Assembly (NCBI GenBank): GCA_012064385.1
Contig: QRDG01000060.1
Span: 1,596,814-1,660,813 of the forward strand
Direction: 5' to 3'
DNA: 64,000 nucleotides
Source of the DNA: Puccinellia tenuiflora
Taxonomy: Eukaryota > Streptophyta > Magnoliopsida > Poales > Poaceae
Shown: positions 1-10,378 of the stretch, piece after piece
Numbering within the stretch: position 1 is the first letter of the stretch
How the letters are laid out: every line of letters begins with the position of its first letter
Program-made: the position numbers and the translations under genes
The notes under the pieces: model-generated
Told to the model about the DNA's origin: nothing
The model's database searches: none
The model's input: the letters and a program-made list of their open reading frames with translations, nothing else

Positions 1-429
1 TCCGTATGGCATGTGCTCCTCGTACACCACGTACTCGGGGTACCAAGGGCAACCCTAGCTGGCTAAGGCAGCAGCAAACAAGGCGGGGAACCCGCGGACA
101 GCCTCACAGCAAGTCAGACAGACAACAAGTCCCGGACGCGTCATCTGTAGCAACAACAGAACAGTTCAACAGTTAGGAATGGAATTGAGACTCATGAATT
201 AATCTAGACGGTAAGAACCCCAAACCCCGAGAACATTAAACTTTGAACCAACTGCAAGACAAATAGAGGTAAGATGACTCAGAGTTAGAGTGAGTTGGGT
301 AAGGAGTAAAAAGAATCCTAAGAGGGTTTTCACAACTCATTTTCAGTTCATAAATAATTTTTACTACACTAGACTTGACATCGACCAATAGAAGGGTTTC
401 CTACAGGCAGTCCTGCTCTGATACCAACT
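1..429 (-). mobile_element. 5' leader of minus-strand gypsy element L1
   Basis: This stretch lies on the internal side of the LTR that begins at 430 and ends with a primer-binding site, so it is the leader between the 5' LTR and gag of an element read on the minus strand. Gag itself would be to the left of the window. No reading frame of note is present. Confidence 0.7.
413..427 (-). other. Primer-binding site of L1 (initiator tRNA-Met type)
   Basis: On the minus strand this reads TTGGTATCAGAGCAG, which contains the TGGTATCAGAGC complementary to the 3' end of plant initiator tRNA-Met. It lies two bases from the LTR terminus at 430, the usual spacing. It fixes both the orientation of the element and the LTR boundary. 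Confidence 0.85.
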
Positions 430-1300
430 TGTAGCGCCCCGACCCCAGAACTATACAGTGAAATGTTGTGTAACCGGTCATGCTACACATTCGAGGGTTA
501 CTAGGTTTACCAATCCTAGGCCAAAACTCATTGGCAGGTGTGCTCGGAATGGATCATCGTTACACAACACCTCGATCATGCCATAAGCTCAGACATCGCT
601 TTCACGTATAGCAAAGAGACCAAGACTGCGGAACAACTGGCACATCACAGACTCTACGACACAAGAGATCATAGTTCAACTCATATATGAGAAAGATAGC
701 AAATATCACAATCAGAGGTCACAGACCCATCATTACATCAAGCGGAAGCAAATATAGTTGTCTAATAACAAGATCCAAATTATGGCCTAAGAGGCCTACA
801 ATAACATATCCCAGCCAGCCTGTTCCGAGACGTCCCAAGCTGCCACCTGGGAACCCCAGACTACTCGTCGATGTCGATAAAGAACCCACCTTCCAGTTGG
901 GTGGCGTCCTCCTCTGAAACAAATAATAATCAACAAAGCAAGGCTGAGTACGATGTACTCGCAAGAATTAGTAGGGCGATATAGGCCCGATGCTGTTTGG
1001 CTTCAAAGCTGTATAGTAGTTGGTTTTGCAGAAAGCTAGTTTTCCTTTCGGTTAACACTAGGACTCATGGCACCGACTACTCAGAAGGTTTTTCTCAAAG
1101 GGGATAAGATAGTACAACTTTCTTTCTTCGGGTCACCTTGCACCAGCAGTAACCAGCATTCACCACTCGTATCCACCAAGGCACTCCCTCGAATCACCCT
1201 CGAGGAAATGAACCTTTACCACACGTTGATTATGCAACCTCTAGCTGCCATATCAATTAAGTTAAATGTTCTCTATGATCTCATAATCTATTCCCAAGTT

Positions 1301-1348
1301 GTCCATAACCGCGGACACGGCTTTTCGAAAAGATTAAACCCTGCAGGG
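1301..1348 (-). other. Three-palindrome block, L1 copy
   Basis: On the minus strand the order is CCCTGCAGGG (1339-1348), CTTTTCGAAAAG (1321-1332), then GTCC-8nt-GGAC (1301-1316). The same block occurs in LTRs D, E and F. See the finding at 57200-57247. Confidence 0.8.
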
Positions 1349-1543
1349 GTGTACTGTTTTTATCCATTGGTACCGTCTGACCCCTTGCCTGTACAATTAG
1401 CTCTCTTCCGGGGAAAGCCGGCAGGGCGGGCACGGTTAAACCTTTACCTCGCATGAGACTATCCAAGGGTCATCGTGACGACGAGACAAGTTCAGTGCCT
1501 ATTTCAACACCCTGTCCCATCGCCACTCCTATCACCAAAATCC

Positions 1544-1579
1544 TCATCACATCATCATCATCATCATCACCATCATCAC
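1544..1579. repeat. ATC/CAT trinucleotide microsatellite
   Basis: About a dozen near-perfect ATC units inside the L1 LTR. It is a simple repeat with no sign of coding use. Confidence 0.8.
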
Positions 1580-3326
1580 CGACCACACACTCGCAAATGG
1601 AAAGCGCAAACTAGAGGACCCTTGGATACGCCCGCACAAGTTATTTAGTTAGTAAGGGGCCCATACCCCCACCGATGGTAGCACGCTAGATCTTGGTTCA
1701 AGAGACAAGAACTCGCACCTAGGGTTAGGAACGAGACAAAACACCATCCCCAATGGCAACTCATCCCAGCCTTCTTAGCAATTATTTATTAACACAAGTT
1801 TCCACCACTGTCCGAACACTCCATCAACTTCACATGTATGGAAATAATCAACGGACAACTTAAGCATTCGACTACGCATGGCTAAGCATATCTAGGCATA
1901 ACATACAACAGATATGAATTATCTCAGGCCAACACATCAACATATAGTTAATAGGAAGGGAAACAGATAATGGTTCAGGGAGCATGCAAATTATAGGATC
2001 CTCTAACCACTGAACAAAAGTTGTTTCTAGAATCGAATGCAATATTATAGTGGATAAAATACTTGTACTAATAGGATGAGATATGCACAGAAGGTTAGGT
2101 TAGCTCTTGCCTTGCTGATAGTACTGGGCGCGTGGATCGTCGAGGTATTGTGGTGGAACCTCGACTCCTGAATCTAATGAAACACAACAATAACAGGAAA
2201 ACGAAATAAATAACATGAATACAAGGTGCAATGCAGAATCATGATGAGATGGTCAATTTATGCACTGAAATCATATTGGGCATGTCCCACAAGTTAAATG
2301 GAACCCCTAAAATAAATATCGCAATTAACGGGTCAAAACTCCATATTTAACTTAGTGAATTGCGTTATTATCCAAAAAGTCCAGTACTGAAATATGGTTC
2401 CTAAATGCATGAAAATGAAATTATTGGACAGGTATTGTCCTACTGATCATTTTGGTACTTTGTTTGCAATTTTCCGATTAACGATGAAGAAATGGTGATT
2501 TAAACGGTTATGCAATTTAAATCATTTTAACCAATTCGAAATTAACATCAAAGAAAAAATTTGTTACTTGCTGTGAACTTAACATAGATAGATAGCAAAT
2601 GCCTTGCTGATCATTTTGATATTTTATTCACAATTTTTGAGTGATTATTTCTCAAGTTATGAATTTCCCAAAATTGGAATTAAATCTGCCATTTTAATAA
2701 TTTTAAATAAACAGCAATTTAAAAGATTCATTATTTCATGGAAATAGAACTAACAATTAGATGTTGTTTTCTTGAACATTTTGAGATCTTATTTGCAATT
2801 TTTGGATCAAAATTCATCAAGTTATGGATTTTCTAAATTCCATTTATATTCTGCCATTTTAGTATTCATTAAGTAAGAGCAAATTATTTTGGCCAATTAA
2901 TTCTACAAAGGGCACTAACAGATAGACATTTTCTTCCTGAGCATTTTGGTATATTTTTTGCATTTTTCTGAGTTGTGGTTCAAAAGTTATGCAATTTCAA
3001 ACTTCAATTAAATTTTCTGTCTTTTAATTAAATTCCAGAAATTGTTGTCGAACCGTTTTTCACCGTGGGCTGGGCTAGCCACAGCCACTGACTGGTGGGC
3101 AGTGGCCGCGGTGGCAAGCCACGTCGGCCAGAGGCCGACGGGCAGGTTTGACCGGGCGGGAGGCCAGGACCGGCGCGGCGAGCACGTGGTGACCGGCGGC
3201 AGGCCGAGCACGGATCCGTCCCGTGCGTGCGCCAGGGAGCCCGAGAGGGTGCACATCCTTCTCAGCACCATGTGGAGAACCTAGTGGCGGCGCTAGGGAC
3301 CTAATGGTCGCCGGGAAGTGCTCCGG

Positions 3327-3482
3327 CGACGAGCGATATGACTATCTGTGACGCTCATTCTGTGACGTTCTAGTAAAAAATTGTCACGGTCTAAGCAAGA
3401 ACGTCACAGAATTGATGATTCCCTGACGTTTTTAACCAGAACGTCACAGAATCCGCGTCATAGATAATCACATCTCTTGTAG
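3327..3482. mobile_element. MITE-like inverted-repeat element inside the L1 LTR
   Basis: The left end (about 3331-3375) and the reverse complement of the right end (about 3437-3482) align over roughly 45 bases, sharing ATTCTGTGACGTTCT and a TATCT(G/A)TGACGC stretch. A short AT-rich middle separates them. Size, long terminal inverted repeats and lack of coding capacity fit a MITE; the superfamily is not assignable. A clean target duplication is not visible. Confidence 0.6.
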
Positions 3483-4482
3483 CGCTACGGCGGCGGCGCT
3501 GTCTCGGCCTACGGAGCTACGGCGAACCAGAGGGAGAGGGGCGAGAAGAATAGGTCCAGGAAGACCGTGTGCTCACCCTGAGCGCGTATAGGTCCTCATC
3601 GGTGAAGGGGAGGGGCTGCAACGGCGACAATCACGGCGGCGGTCGTCGGTCGGAGGCGGAGAAGTCGAGGAAGAACGCGTCGATCCCGAGCGTCCCGGCT
3701 CGATTGCTTGGGCGAGGAGGAAGAAGGGGAGTAGGCCGAGCTTCCGGTGCGCTTCGATCTGCTCCTGGCGGCCTGAGTCGACGGCGGCGTGCGGCGGCGT
3801 CCAGCTTAGGTCACGGCCATGGCTTCGGCTGCTAGGGTTTCTGCAGGGGGGAAAAAGGAGGGGGAGAGGGAGCAGCACGTCGAGGAGGAGCTTCTTATCC
3901 TCCAGGGGGGCCAGGGCGCGAGGAGGAGACAGGGGAGGCCACGGCGACGAGGTGCTTGTGGCGGCAGTGTTCCCCTTGTCGCCACAGTTGAAGATGGTGC
4001 TGACAGTGGGGACCCACTGTCAGGGATTTATTCTTTTTCTTTTTCCAGAATTTACACTAGGGTTTAGGTAATTATTTCAGGCCCTTAATTAATTTTAAAA
4101 ATTCTGGAAAAATTCACAGAGCCAATATATATTATTTGGAAGCTGTGGTAAAATTTGCAGCCCATTTGAAAAATATTTCATGTGTTAAATATTTTGAAAT
4201 TGCTCTCTTGCATTTTGGGCTTTATTTTAATTAATTGAATTTGCAAGTGTTTTAATTCTTGCAACAAACATATTTGAATTTCTTGGAACTTCCTGGACAA
4301 ATATGAGAATTCAAATTGAAAGTTTGTTCACCATTTACCTCACCATCTTTGGTTTCTTAATTGTTGCTCCCTTATTATTTCATGTGAAGCAAAAATAAAA
4401 TAGGGAATGCCATGATGCAAGATGAGATGCAAAAGTGAAAATTTTACTCATATTTTCAGGGACCAAAAGTGGGGCTGTTACA

Positions 4483-6285
4483 GATGCCCAAGGCATCCCC
4501 TCTTCTTCATCGACAACCATCAGGTCGTCTCCGTTGAAACTATGTTTTTATCACTTCACATATTATGTGCCATTCTTGGAGCGTCATTTTATTTTATTTT
4601 CAGTTTGTTTTCTGGTGATGTAATTTGTTGGTTCCTTGCTATCTTGTGTGGGAGAGAGACACGCTCCGCTTTTTAATTAGAATACTCTTGTGCTTCGTTT
4701 ATATTTTGTTGAGTATTCTTAGCTTTGTTTTCTTATCAGCTCTCATGCTTCGCTTATATCTTTTAAGAGCTGTTAGTTGTTGCTATTAGACTCTCTTATG
4801 CTTCACTTATATTTGTTTAGAGAGTTGTTTAGGGTTGCTTGCTTGATTTGTTGGAATGACAAAAATGTCGTGCATGTGGTAGTGGTGTGATGAACAACAT
4901 GCATAGTCTTGTAGATCTTCATGTTTGAGTAACTTGAAACTTGCCAATTGTTTTGATATGTTAAGTGAATTAATGCTTAAACTTGCTAGCTGGTTATTTA
5001 AGTTAAGGCTCATTAGTGAAGAACTACCATTAAAGCTTAAATTTATAAGGTTTTTCATACTTGTAAGTTTGATAGTCAAGTATTTTCATCAAATGAAAGT
5101 TTGGTTAACAAGCAAGACAGTATAGAGTTTTGTGTTTATGCTTAATGTATGTTCTATAGTCATTCTTGTTTCGGTTGCTGGTGCTTGTTTGCTTTGATAT
5201 CCTTTGCTAGCCAAAAACTCTGTACTGAGCGGGAATGCTGCTCGTGCATCCAAACTCCTTGAGCCAAATATCTTTTCATCAGTGTCCATCATACCTACGT
5301 ATACATTGTATTGCATGCCATTCCAAGTAAATTTTTCATGTGCTACCTTTAAACCTTCAAAATACTCCAATTTGTGTCTCTGTTTTTGGCTCATTAGGTA
5401 GTGGTAAGGAAGTTTGTTATATCCTGTGTCAAGCAAGGTCATTTCCCCCTTTCACCTGGTGAGCATGGAATACGCGCTCACTTAAATTTACTGAGAGCTG
5501 GCCAAGGTTCCCAGCCTGCAAAATATAAATTCAACCAATAATTAATATCTCCTTCACATAGTGCAACCTGCGAAATCAGTCAAACATTGGTTAGTGATAA
5601 ACTAAGGAAAAAGAGGAATGTACTCGTTCCTCTATGGGAGCCGCTCTCACAAGTCTAAAAGCCTTGCTTGGTACGGGGGACTAACGGATTTCTTTGTTGT
5701 GGATTCGTTGACGAAAGCATGCATATCTCAAAATTGTTTTACTTCTGCTTAATAAAAAATAAAAAGCTCTAGCACACGATTAATCCCTGCTTCCTTGTGC
5801 GAAAGGCCTTTCTTTTACTTTATGTTGTGTCAGTTTTCCTATTCTTTCTATCTACTCAAAGCAAGCTTCCAACACTGACTTTGGTTGCAGTTGATTATAT
5901 TGCATCTTTATGCTTAATCATGATTCTTTATGTTGACATTATCTATAAGATAAGCATGTTGAAAGTTGAAGCAATGCTGAAACTTGCATCTTCCTTTGTG
6001 TTGACTTCAAATAATTTTATAAAGAAAATATTACCTTGAAGACTTTCATGTTATCTTAATATTTATTCTTTCATGTCTCCAAAGTATTATTCACGAAAGG
6101 TTTTGCTTGAATAATGCAACTTGTTTACTCATTGTTTGCTTGATTATCAAATATAGACAATTGTTTTGGATCACTTTATTCATATCATGTGCTTTACATT
6201 ACTATTTGATCAAGGTTATGCTAGTAGCATGTCTCATCAAAAATTATTATGTTTATCACTTACCTACTCGAAGACGAGTAGGAGT
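4483..6285 (+). mobile_element. 3' internal region of an Athila-like element
   Basis: L1 is inserted at the left edge of this stretch. It ends at a polypurine tract and LTR on the right, so it is the noncoding 3' part of a plus-strand element. I see no convincing gag, pol or env frame; the short ORFs on both strands have no recognisable domain. It is AT-rich with scattered low-complexity sequence. Confidence 0.6.
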
Positions 6286-6300
6286 TAAGCTTGGGGATGT
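6286..6300 (+). other. Polypurine tract of Athila-like element
   Basis: TAAGCTTGGGGATGT directly abuts the LTR start TGATACGTGTC. The same 15 bases, preceded by a GACGAGTA motif, abut a different LTR at 25732. Confidence 0.75.
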
Positions 6301-7902
6301 TGATACGTGTCAAACGTATCTATAATTTTTTATTGTTCCATGCTAGTTATATGCCATTGTTACATGTTTTTACCATCTTGTTACATCATTTTTAGGCTTT
6401 TTGTCGGACTAACCAATTAACAAGATGCCTAGTGCCAGTTCCCTGTTTTTTTGTTTTCTATTTCAGAAAAGTTACTTCTGGAAATATTCTCGGAATTGGA
6501 CGATAATTTACGAGGATTTTTTATGCGACAAAAGGAAGCCAGAGACCAAAGGGCGACCTGGGGGGCCACCCAGGGGCCAGGGGCGACAGCTGGCCACGGC
6601 CCCACCTACACCCGCGGGTGGGACCCGTCCCTGCACCCTGGGCACCGCCTCGGCCCCCCTCGACGCCTATAAAATCCCTAAAACCCTAAATGATGGCGGC
6701 GACGATTATTATCCAGAAACACGACCCAAAGCCACCGCCACCTCGAAACCTAATTCGGGGAGATTGTGAAGTTGCTTCCGACGCGCCGCCGGAGGGGAGA
6801 TCGATCCCGGAGGGCTCTACATCGCCATACATTTCGCCGGGATGAAGCGTGAGTAGTTCCACCTTGGACTACGGGTCCATGGCAGTAGCTAGATGGTTGT
6901 CTCTCTCCCTTGTGCTTCATGTTTATGATCTTGTGAGCTGCCCTACATGATCAAGATCGACAATTTGTAATGATATATGATGTGTTTGTTGGGACCGATG
7001 GATTATGAAGTTATGATCAGATTGTGAATGGTTCTTAGATGTTAATTTATGTTCTTGCATGCTCTCCGATGTGTGTAGTTGCTTCGGCCAAGTGATTGCT
7101 TATGTCTCCAAGAGAGAGTATTTATGCTAGATAGTTGGTTCATGCCCCTTCTTGTGCCTGGGCACAAGTGACAGAAATGGCTAAGGACGAGGGTGTGCTG
7201 TTGCGACTAAGGGTAAAGCAGCGGTGTTTATGTCTACTTGATTATAAATGTTGCTTACTGCATATGCTTTACTTAATGCAATTGTCTGTCGCTTGCGACT
7301 TAATACCGATGGGTGACAGGCTGGATAGCGATCCCTAGGTGGACTTTTTAGACAAAGATGTAGTCAGATGGTGGTCTTTGTTCCTTCTTGTGATGTCTAC
7401 ATGAATATTATCATGAACAATTTGATATAGCTAGATTAAGTTTGTGTCATAATTCTGTCAATTGCCCAACTGTAATTTGTTTACCCTTCATATGAGTTAT
7501 TGGAGAGACACCACTAGTGAACCCATGGCCCCTGGTCTATCTTTTTACATTGTTTACATCCTCATTTACTTGCTTTCCATAATCACTTGCTCGCTGGTCC
7601 GTTTTCATAAATCATTTCACTACACTATACGTTTAGGCGCTTTGTTTTCAGCAGGCCAGGAAGATTTACAACCTTCCTGCCGTTGGGGGCAAAGTAATTA
7701 GTTGAGTGTGTGTAGGTCCACGTTCGTCGACGATTAAGCGCCAGAGATCATTGACGGGCACCTCGTTGTTGATTTCAAAGTCCTACTGGTTCGATTAAAC
7801 CTTGTTTCTTCACTGAGGGAAAACTGCTACTTGCTACATCCATGCCTTCGCTTGGGGCACCACCCAAATCTTGCAGTGCTTATTAATATCCACCATCAAG
7901 CA
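6301..7902 (+). mobile_element. LTR of Athila-like element (about 1.6 kb)
   Basis: The LTR begins TGATACGTGTCAAACG and ends CACCATCAAGCA. Upstream is a polypurine tract and downstream a primer site complementary to tRNA-Asp, so both junction types flank it. The start resembles the Triticeae Sabrina group as I remember it; this is recollection, not a search. Confidence 0.8.
6668..6674 (+). promoter_or_regulatory. Putative TATA box in Athila-like LTR
   Basis: TATAAAA lies in a GC-rich setting (CGACGCC upstream) about 370 bases into the LTR, where an element promoter is expected. Confidence 0.5.
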
Positions 7903-8220
7903 GTTTTCTGGTGCCGTTGCCGGGGATCGAATAAACATTCAGTCCCGTCAACTACGCCATCATTCATCCTTGGACTACGGGTACATACCAATAGCTAGAT
8001 GGTTATCTCTTCTCCTTGTGCTACCATGCCACGATCTTGTGAGCTACCTAACATGATCAAGATCGTTCTTATGTAATTGCTACATGTTGTGTTTGCTAGG
8101 ATCCGATGAATTGTGAAGTTATGATGAGATTGTTCATGCTTCTTATATGATCTTGTTGCTATTATCATATCCATGTTTTATTTAAGTTCTTGCAGGCTCT
8201 CCGATGTATGTGTTACTTTG
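7903..8220 (+). mobile_element. tRNA-Asp primer site, short internal stub and partial second LTR
   Basis: After the LTR end comes TGGTGCCGTTGCCGGGGATC (from 7909), which matches the complement of plant tRNA-Asp except for one base. This is typical of Athila. Only about 55 bases of internal DNA follow. From about 7964 the sequence returns to the middle of the same LTR, sharing CCTTGGACTACGGG with 6861 onward, and continues until LTR F interrupts it at 8221. Confidence 0.7.
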
Positions 8221-10378
8221 TGTAACATCCCAAAACTTTGGAATGTTTTAAAAATCACAAAAATTTAAAACTTTTATTATTAGATAAATAAAGTCTCCAA
8301 AAATCAAGAAAACCCCTTTATAAAATATTATATTGACATCTTCAAGGGTATTTTATTTTAAATATTTCTTTATCTTCTGTTTTCAAGTTTTGGAAATAAA
8401 ATAATTATTTTGATATTCAAAAAGCCATGATTAAATGGGTATTTCTATTTAAAGGATTTATCAAAATCTATTTAAATAAAATGTTTTGTCCCAAACTATT
8501 TTATTGAGTTTATCATTTTGAATGATAATACTCATATTAATTTTCTGGATTTTAATTGAGTTCAAAAAGAATTTATAAAACCCTATTTTATTAAAAATGA
8601 CATAAAGGTGTCAAATAAGCCTTTATGCAATATTTGATTTTTTAAAAATTTAAATATTTTGAAAAAGGTTGCAAAGTGTTTAAAATGGTTATTTTGATTT
8701 TTTTACAAATTTTTACAATTTTATTTGACTTGATTTGGAGCTGCAAATCAAAATCCACAAAGGAAAACAGAAAATAATAAAAAGAAAATGCTGACGTCAT
8801 CGTCTTCAATCTCGTCCACGACCTCGTCCAAGGCTGTCAATGGCCTAAATTTTCACGCTTGATTGCTCACCATTAATGGCCCCCTGATCTCGCCGCTTGC
8901 ACCTATAAAAAGCCCTCCCCTCCCTCTCTCTTTGCCCTCTCGTCCCGCTCCATTCCGTGTCGCCAGGCTGCCACAATAGCTCGCCGGAGCCCGACCTGTC
9001 TGCCGCCGCTTCTCGACGATTCCAGCGAAGGTAGCCATCCGCACCACCCCTTTTTGGCCTACCCGTTTTCCCCTCACCCGTGCGCATCCTCCTGAGGCCT
9101 TTTTTGATTTTTTTCGCAGGTTAATCGATGTGGGCTTGCATGACAAGAGCTTGCCGTCCGCCGCCGTGGCTCCGACCACGCCTACTCGTCGCCCAAGGCA
9201 GCAATCGAGGACGCCAACAACACGAGTGACTCCGCCTCGTCGAGCCGCCCGTCATCGACACCTCCCCGAGCTGGCAGAAGCGTCGGAGCGACCGGAGCAT
9301 CAACTCCCGAGCCGTTGCGCCGCCGTCCCGAACATCTCCGGCGACCAACCGCCGCGGTGGTGAGAAACCCTAACCCTACACCGTCTGATCTGCTCTCAAC
9401 GGCCGCGATTAGATCTAGATAAACCGAACCGGTACGGTCTATTAACAACCGCCAGATCTAGATCCAAGCCCAGTCAGCGCCACGTCGTCGCCCAGTCAGC
9501 AGCCCAAGTAGATCCGAGTCAGCAAGGAAATTTCTGTGATTTTCCCGAATTAGAAGTAAAAGGCAGTTTTGCAGAAAACCCCCTAGATCTTCAAACCATC
9601 ATAACTTTTTATCAATTTGGCCAAATTTTACAAACCTTATATTTTTGAAAACCTCTGGATATGTAGATTTCTTTAGATCTGTTAGTTTTTCTGTTTTGCC
9701 TTGGTTTAAATTATTCAAATTTCAAATGTGTAATTTGAGTAATTTTGGCATAACTTTAGTTTAAAGATAGCGTTTTGAGTATATCCAATTGCATTAGTTT
9801 TATTTAGTTGTTCTCTGTCTAGTAGTACTCTTTACAAAAATTTATAAAATGCTTTGAGCCACTGTTTTTATTTAAAATTGTGTTTATGACTTTTTGGGAG
9901 TGTTAAAATGTTGTTGTTATTGTTTTAATTGTTTTCTCTTGGGAAAATGTTTTGAAATTTAGTCCTCTGTCCAGTAGACCCAAAACCCATTTTAGTTGAA
10001 CCATTTCATCATGGAAATGTTGAAATTGGTTTAAAGACTTTTAGTGACTTGTTTTGCAAACTTTGACCTAGTCGGCAGTTTGACCAAAATTCAAATTGCA
10101 AACAATGGATCTTGACCAACCTAGACCTCATCATATTAATTCCTTTTGCATATTGAATTATGTGATGAATTTGGACCACCAACCGAGTTGTATTGTTATT
10201 GCCCATGTTTGTTGTTATGTTATATGTTTGTTATATTGTTTGTTTATTGTTATCTCTTGCTTTGTATAGTTTGAACGGAGTGCTCCGAGTTACGTGGAAA
10301 AGAGTGTGTGAGCAACGACAAGTTTTCAAAGGCAAGTGATGCTCACTTCATAAATGTCCTAAGTAATTTGTCTATGCA
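8221..10378 (+). mobile_element. Large gypsy LTR F, first segment
   Basis: It starts TGTAACATCCCAAAAC after the Athila-like LTR and runs to the ATGCA site where element E is inserted. The LTR resumes at 21940. A GC-rich leader-like zone lies near 8880-9360. The overlapping short ORFs there are compositional. Flanks of the whole LTR do not show matching target duplications (CTTTG left, TTTAA right). Confidence 0.7.
8904..8910 (+). promoter_or_regulatory. Putative TATA box in LTR F
   Basis: TATAAAA is followed by AGCCCTCCCC and a pyrimidine-rich run, a typical plant core-promoter arrangement. It is about 680 bases into the LTR. Confidence 0.55.

Larger units (their letters stand above)
430..4482 (-). 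mobile_element. 5' LTR of gypsy element L1 (about 4.05 kb)
   Basis: Read on the minus strand the LTR starts TGTAACAGCCCC (at 4482) and ends GGGGCGCTACA (at 430), giving TG...CA ends next to a tRNA-Met primer site. Such a long LTR with a GC-rich middle (about 3060-3980) flanked by AT-rich DNA fits large-LTR chromovirus families of grasses. The GC-rich part contains several short overlapping ORFs on both strands that look compositional. The other LTR is outside the window, so the terminal repeat was not checked. Its ends and the palindrome block at 1301-1348 resemble LTR D at 54338-58018. Confidence 0.8.

Noticed and set aside
3008..3878. ORFs up to 101 residues in the L1 LTR
   Set aside because: Same compositional pattern, no domain, overlapping on both strands.
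5089..5442. 117-residue minus-strand ORF in the Athila 3' region
   Set aside because: It looks protein-like in parts but has no recognised domain or neighbouring signals; support is too weak for a gene call.
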